Assembly: GCA_002496845.1 (NCBI GenBank)
Contig: DALQ01000001.1
Location: 1 to 51,206, forward strand
Length of the DNA stretch: 51,206 nucleotides
From: Euryarchaeota archaeon UBA495
Lineage (GTDB): Archaea; Thermoplasmatota; Poseidoniia; Poseidoniales; Poseidoniaceae
Reading direction: 5' to 3'
Shown here: positions 49,895 through 51,206 of the stretch, piece by piece
Position numbering within the stretch: position 1 is the stretch's first letter
How the letters are laid out: every line of letters begins with the position of its first letter
Translations under genes and position numbers: made by a program
The notes under the pieces: model-generated
Told to the model about the DNA's origin: nothing
What the model saw: the letters and a program-made list of their open reading frames with translations, nothing else
The model's database searches: none

Positions 49895-51206
49895 GTGAAC
49901 CTGTTTGGGACCGACGGCATCCGCGGCGAAGTGGACCTGAGTCCGTGTGGAACACGCGAAGCGATTGATGCCTTGATCGACGGGCGTCGCCTCACGGTCC
50001 CTCTTGCATGGCTTGCAGGACAATCCCTCGCCAGAACGCTCGATTGCGAGGGCGCGTCCGTGGTTATCGGATGGGACGACCGACCCGGTAACCCTGCCCT
50101 CGTCCAAGCCGTGAAGGATGCGTTCTGTGGTGCTGGATGGGAGGTCACCCTTGTCGGACCATGCGCAACACCGCTGGTGCATCACGTGCTTCTCAACCAA
50201 GGTTCGACCGCTGGAATCATGATCACAGCCAGCCACAACCCGGTCGAAGATTCGGGATTGAAGGTCTTCGATGAGGCGGGTCGCAAATCCACCCCAGCGA
50301 TGGAGCAAAGCATCACACGCACGATGCTGGATCTCGCCCAGGAGGACCATGACCTCGTTCACCTGATGCAAGGTTCGGTCAAACCCCTGCCCAGCGACGT
50401 TGACGTCGATGAGGTGCACGGGGCATGGTTGACCGCCAGAATGGACGACCTTGAGACGATGTTCCCGGAAACGGAAGGGGCCTTAATCCACGATGCACAT
50501 GCTCCGCTCCTGCTTGACCTGAGCCGGGGATCGGCCATCGGTTGGCTCCCCGCTTGGCTCGAGGCCAACGGCCTCGACGTGCAGGAAGTCAGCCATGCGG
50601 CCACGGCCATGAACCGGCATTGCGGCGCAGGCGAACTGTCGCCCGGACAACGGTGGACGTGGGCTCAAGCCTTGCAGGAAGACCATCTTCTCCTCCGGCA
50701 GGTGCGTGAAGCGCCTGAAGGAACCATGCTTGCCGCTGCGCTTGACGGAGACGGGGACCGATGCCTCATGCTGGTCGCTGAAACGGACGGGCCGGCGGTG
50801 GTGGACGGCGATGCAATGGCGCTCCGTTTGCTCAAGGCAGCCGCCAAGGACAGGGCATGGACGGTCGCGGCTTCGATCGAATCAGACCTGGCCTTGACCA
50901 GCCGTGCATCGGCCATGCCGCACGTGAATCAGGTGCTGGAAACCGCCGTGGGCGACCGATGGCTTTCCGTGGCGCTTGCCGAAGGCAACACGGCCGCGTT
51001 GCCGGCCGTCATGGGCGTGGAGGATTCCGGCCACCTTGTCCTGCCTTCTCGCCGCGAAGGAGGCTGGTCGCTTGTTGGAGACGGAGCCGCCAGCCTCGTC
51101 GCGGTGCTCCTCGCCGGCCTTGGCCGCCAAGGCGGCGTCCAACAAACCGGCGGCTGGAAGCGGCGGACCTCCATCGCACCGTCGGACCGCTCACGTTGGA
51201 CGGGCA
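49895..51206 (+). CDS. Phosphohexomutase (phosphoglucosamine/phosphomannomutase type), partial
   Basis: GTG at 49895 opens a frame of 437 codons that has no stop before the right edge. It starts VNLFGTDGIRGEVDLS, the first family motif. ITASHNPVEDSGLKVFDEAG contains the active-site Ser in TASHNP. LDGDGDRCLM is the metal-binding loop, and MGVEDSGHLVLP is the sugar-binding GEXSGH-type loop, here with GVEDSGH. It moves phosphate between C6 and C1 of a hexose or glucosamine. With the hexapeptide protein just upstream it may form a GlmM-like step to UDP-GlcNAc. The C-terminal part is cut off. Confidence 0.9.
   Translation, partial: MNLFGTDGIRGEVDLSPCGTREAIDALIDGRRLTVPLAWLAGQSLARTLDCEGASVVIGWDDRPGNPALVQAVKDAFCGAGWEVTLVGPCATPLVHHVLLNQGSTAGIMITASHNPVEDSGLKVFDEAGRKSTPAMEQSITRTMLDLAQEDHDLVHLMQGSVKPLPSDVDVDEVHGAWLTARMDDLETMFPETEGALIHDAHAPLLLDLSRGSAIGWLPAWLEANGLDVQEVSHAATAMNRHCGAGELSPGQRWTWAQALQEDHLLLRQVREAPEGTMLAAALDGDGDRCLMLVAETDGPAVVDGDAMALRLLKAAAKDRAWTVAASIESDLALTSRASAMPHVNQVLETAVGDRWLSVALAEGNTAALPAVMGVEDSGHLVLPSRREGGWSLVGDGAASLVAVLLAGLGRQGGVQQTGGWKRRTSIAPSDRSRWTG

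Overview
The window looks like a chromosomal piece of a GC-rich marine euryarchaeon of the Thermoplasmatota, most plausibly Marine Group II (Poseidoniales). That placement is my inference from gene content. Archaeal information genes are plain: PolD large subunit, PriL, FEN1, the S13-S4-S11-RpoD operon, type II methionine aminopeptidase, pantoate kinase, MptE, TrmG10-type methylase and DUF373. They sit beside genes of bacterial or aerobic character: a homodimeric-type pyruvate dehydrogenase E1, two photolyases and a family III CoA-transferase. Genes are densely packed on both strands, with frequent GTGA/ATGA start-stop overlaps and convergent 3' overlaps. No CRISPR array, insertion sequence, integrase or origin was recognised.

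Layout. Positions 1-7930 hold a cell-surface sugar cluster: WecB epimerase, a PP-loop ATPase, a MurG-like glycosyltransferase, a GalE-like epimerase, GT4 and GT2 glycosyltransferases, and an unrecognised partial gene at the left edge. It ends at paired hairpins facing an archaeal type IV pilin gene (8021-8530) that has the largest upstream non-coding region of the window. From 8859 to 14547 a minus-strand run carries MetAP, a Sua5/YrdC protein, a small protein resembling the C-terminal domain of ThiF/MoeB, a protein with a 21-block Gly-Pro-Pro tail, an RDD membrane protein and a UPF1/IGHMBP2-like helicase. Positions 14649-17009 hold a zinc-ribbon protein, a GNAT and a polysaccharide deacetylase.

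Positions 16996-25173 carry a lipoyl-AceE fusion, membrane proteins, a CoA-transferase, a dolichol/phytol-kinase-like protein and FEN1. Positions 25252-29294 hold a tRNA methylase, a Cys-cluster protein, tRNA-Arg(UCG), a DUF1295 membrane protein and a beta-propeller lipoprotein. Positions 29383-33894 form a light-repair block: a class II photolyase fused to a renalase-like flavoprotein, then an iron-sulfur photolyase, then a GNAT. Positions 33896-39466 hold pantoate kinase, rpoD-rps11-rps4-rps13, a methyltransferase and pyrE. Positions 39549-51206 hold polC, a membrane protein, mptE, priL, DUF373, three little-known genes, a hexapeptide-repeat acyltransferase-like protein and a phosphohexomutase that runs off the right edge.

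The most striking items are the photolyase-renalase fusion beside a second photolyase, the lipoyl domain on a bacterial-type E1, the stand-alone ThiF-C-terminal-like protein, and a recurring TCTTCAA-type promoter element at the expected distance from several genes. The two sugar-related ends (WecB on the left, hexapeptide protein and phosphohexomutase on the right) fit UDP-GlcNAc supply and use for surface glycans.
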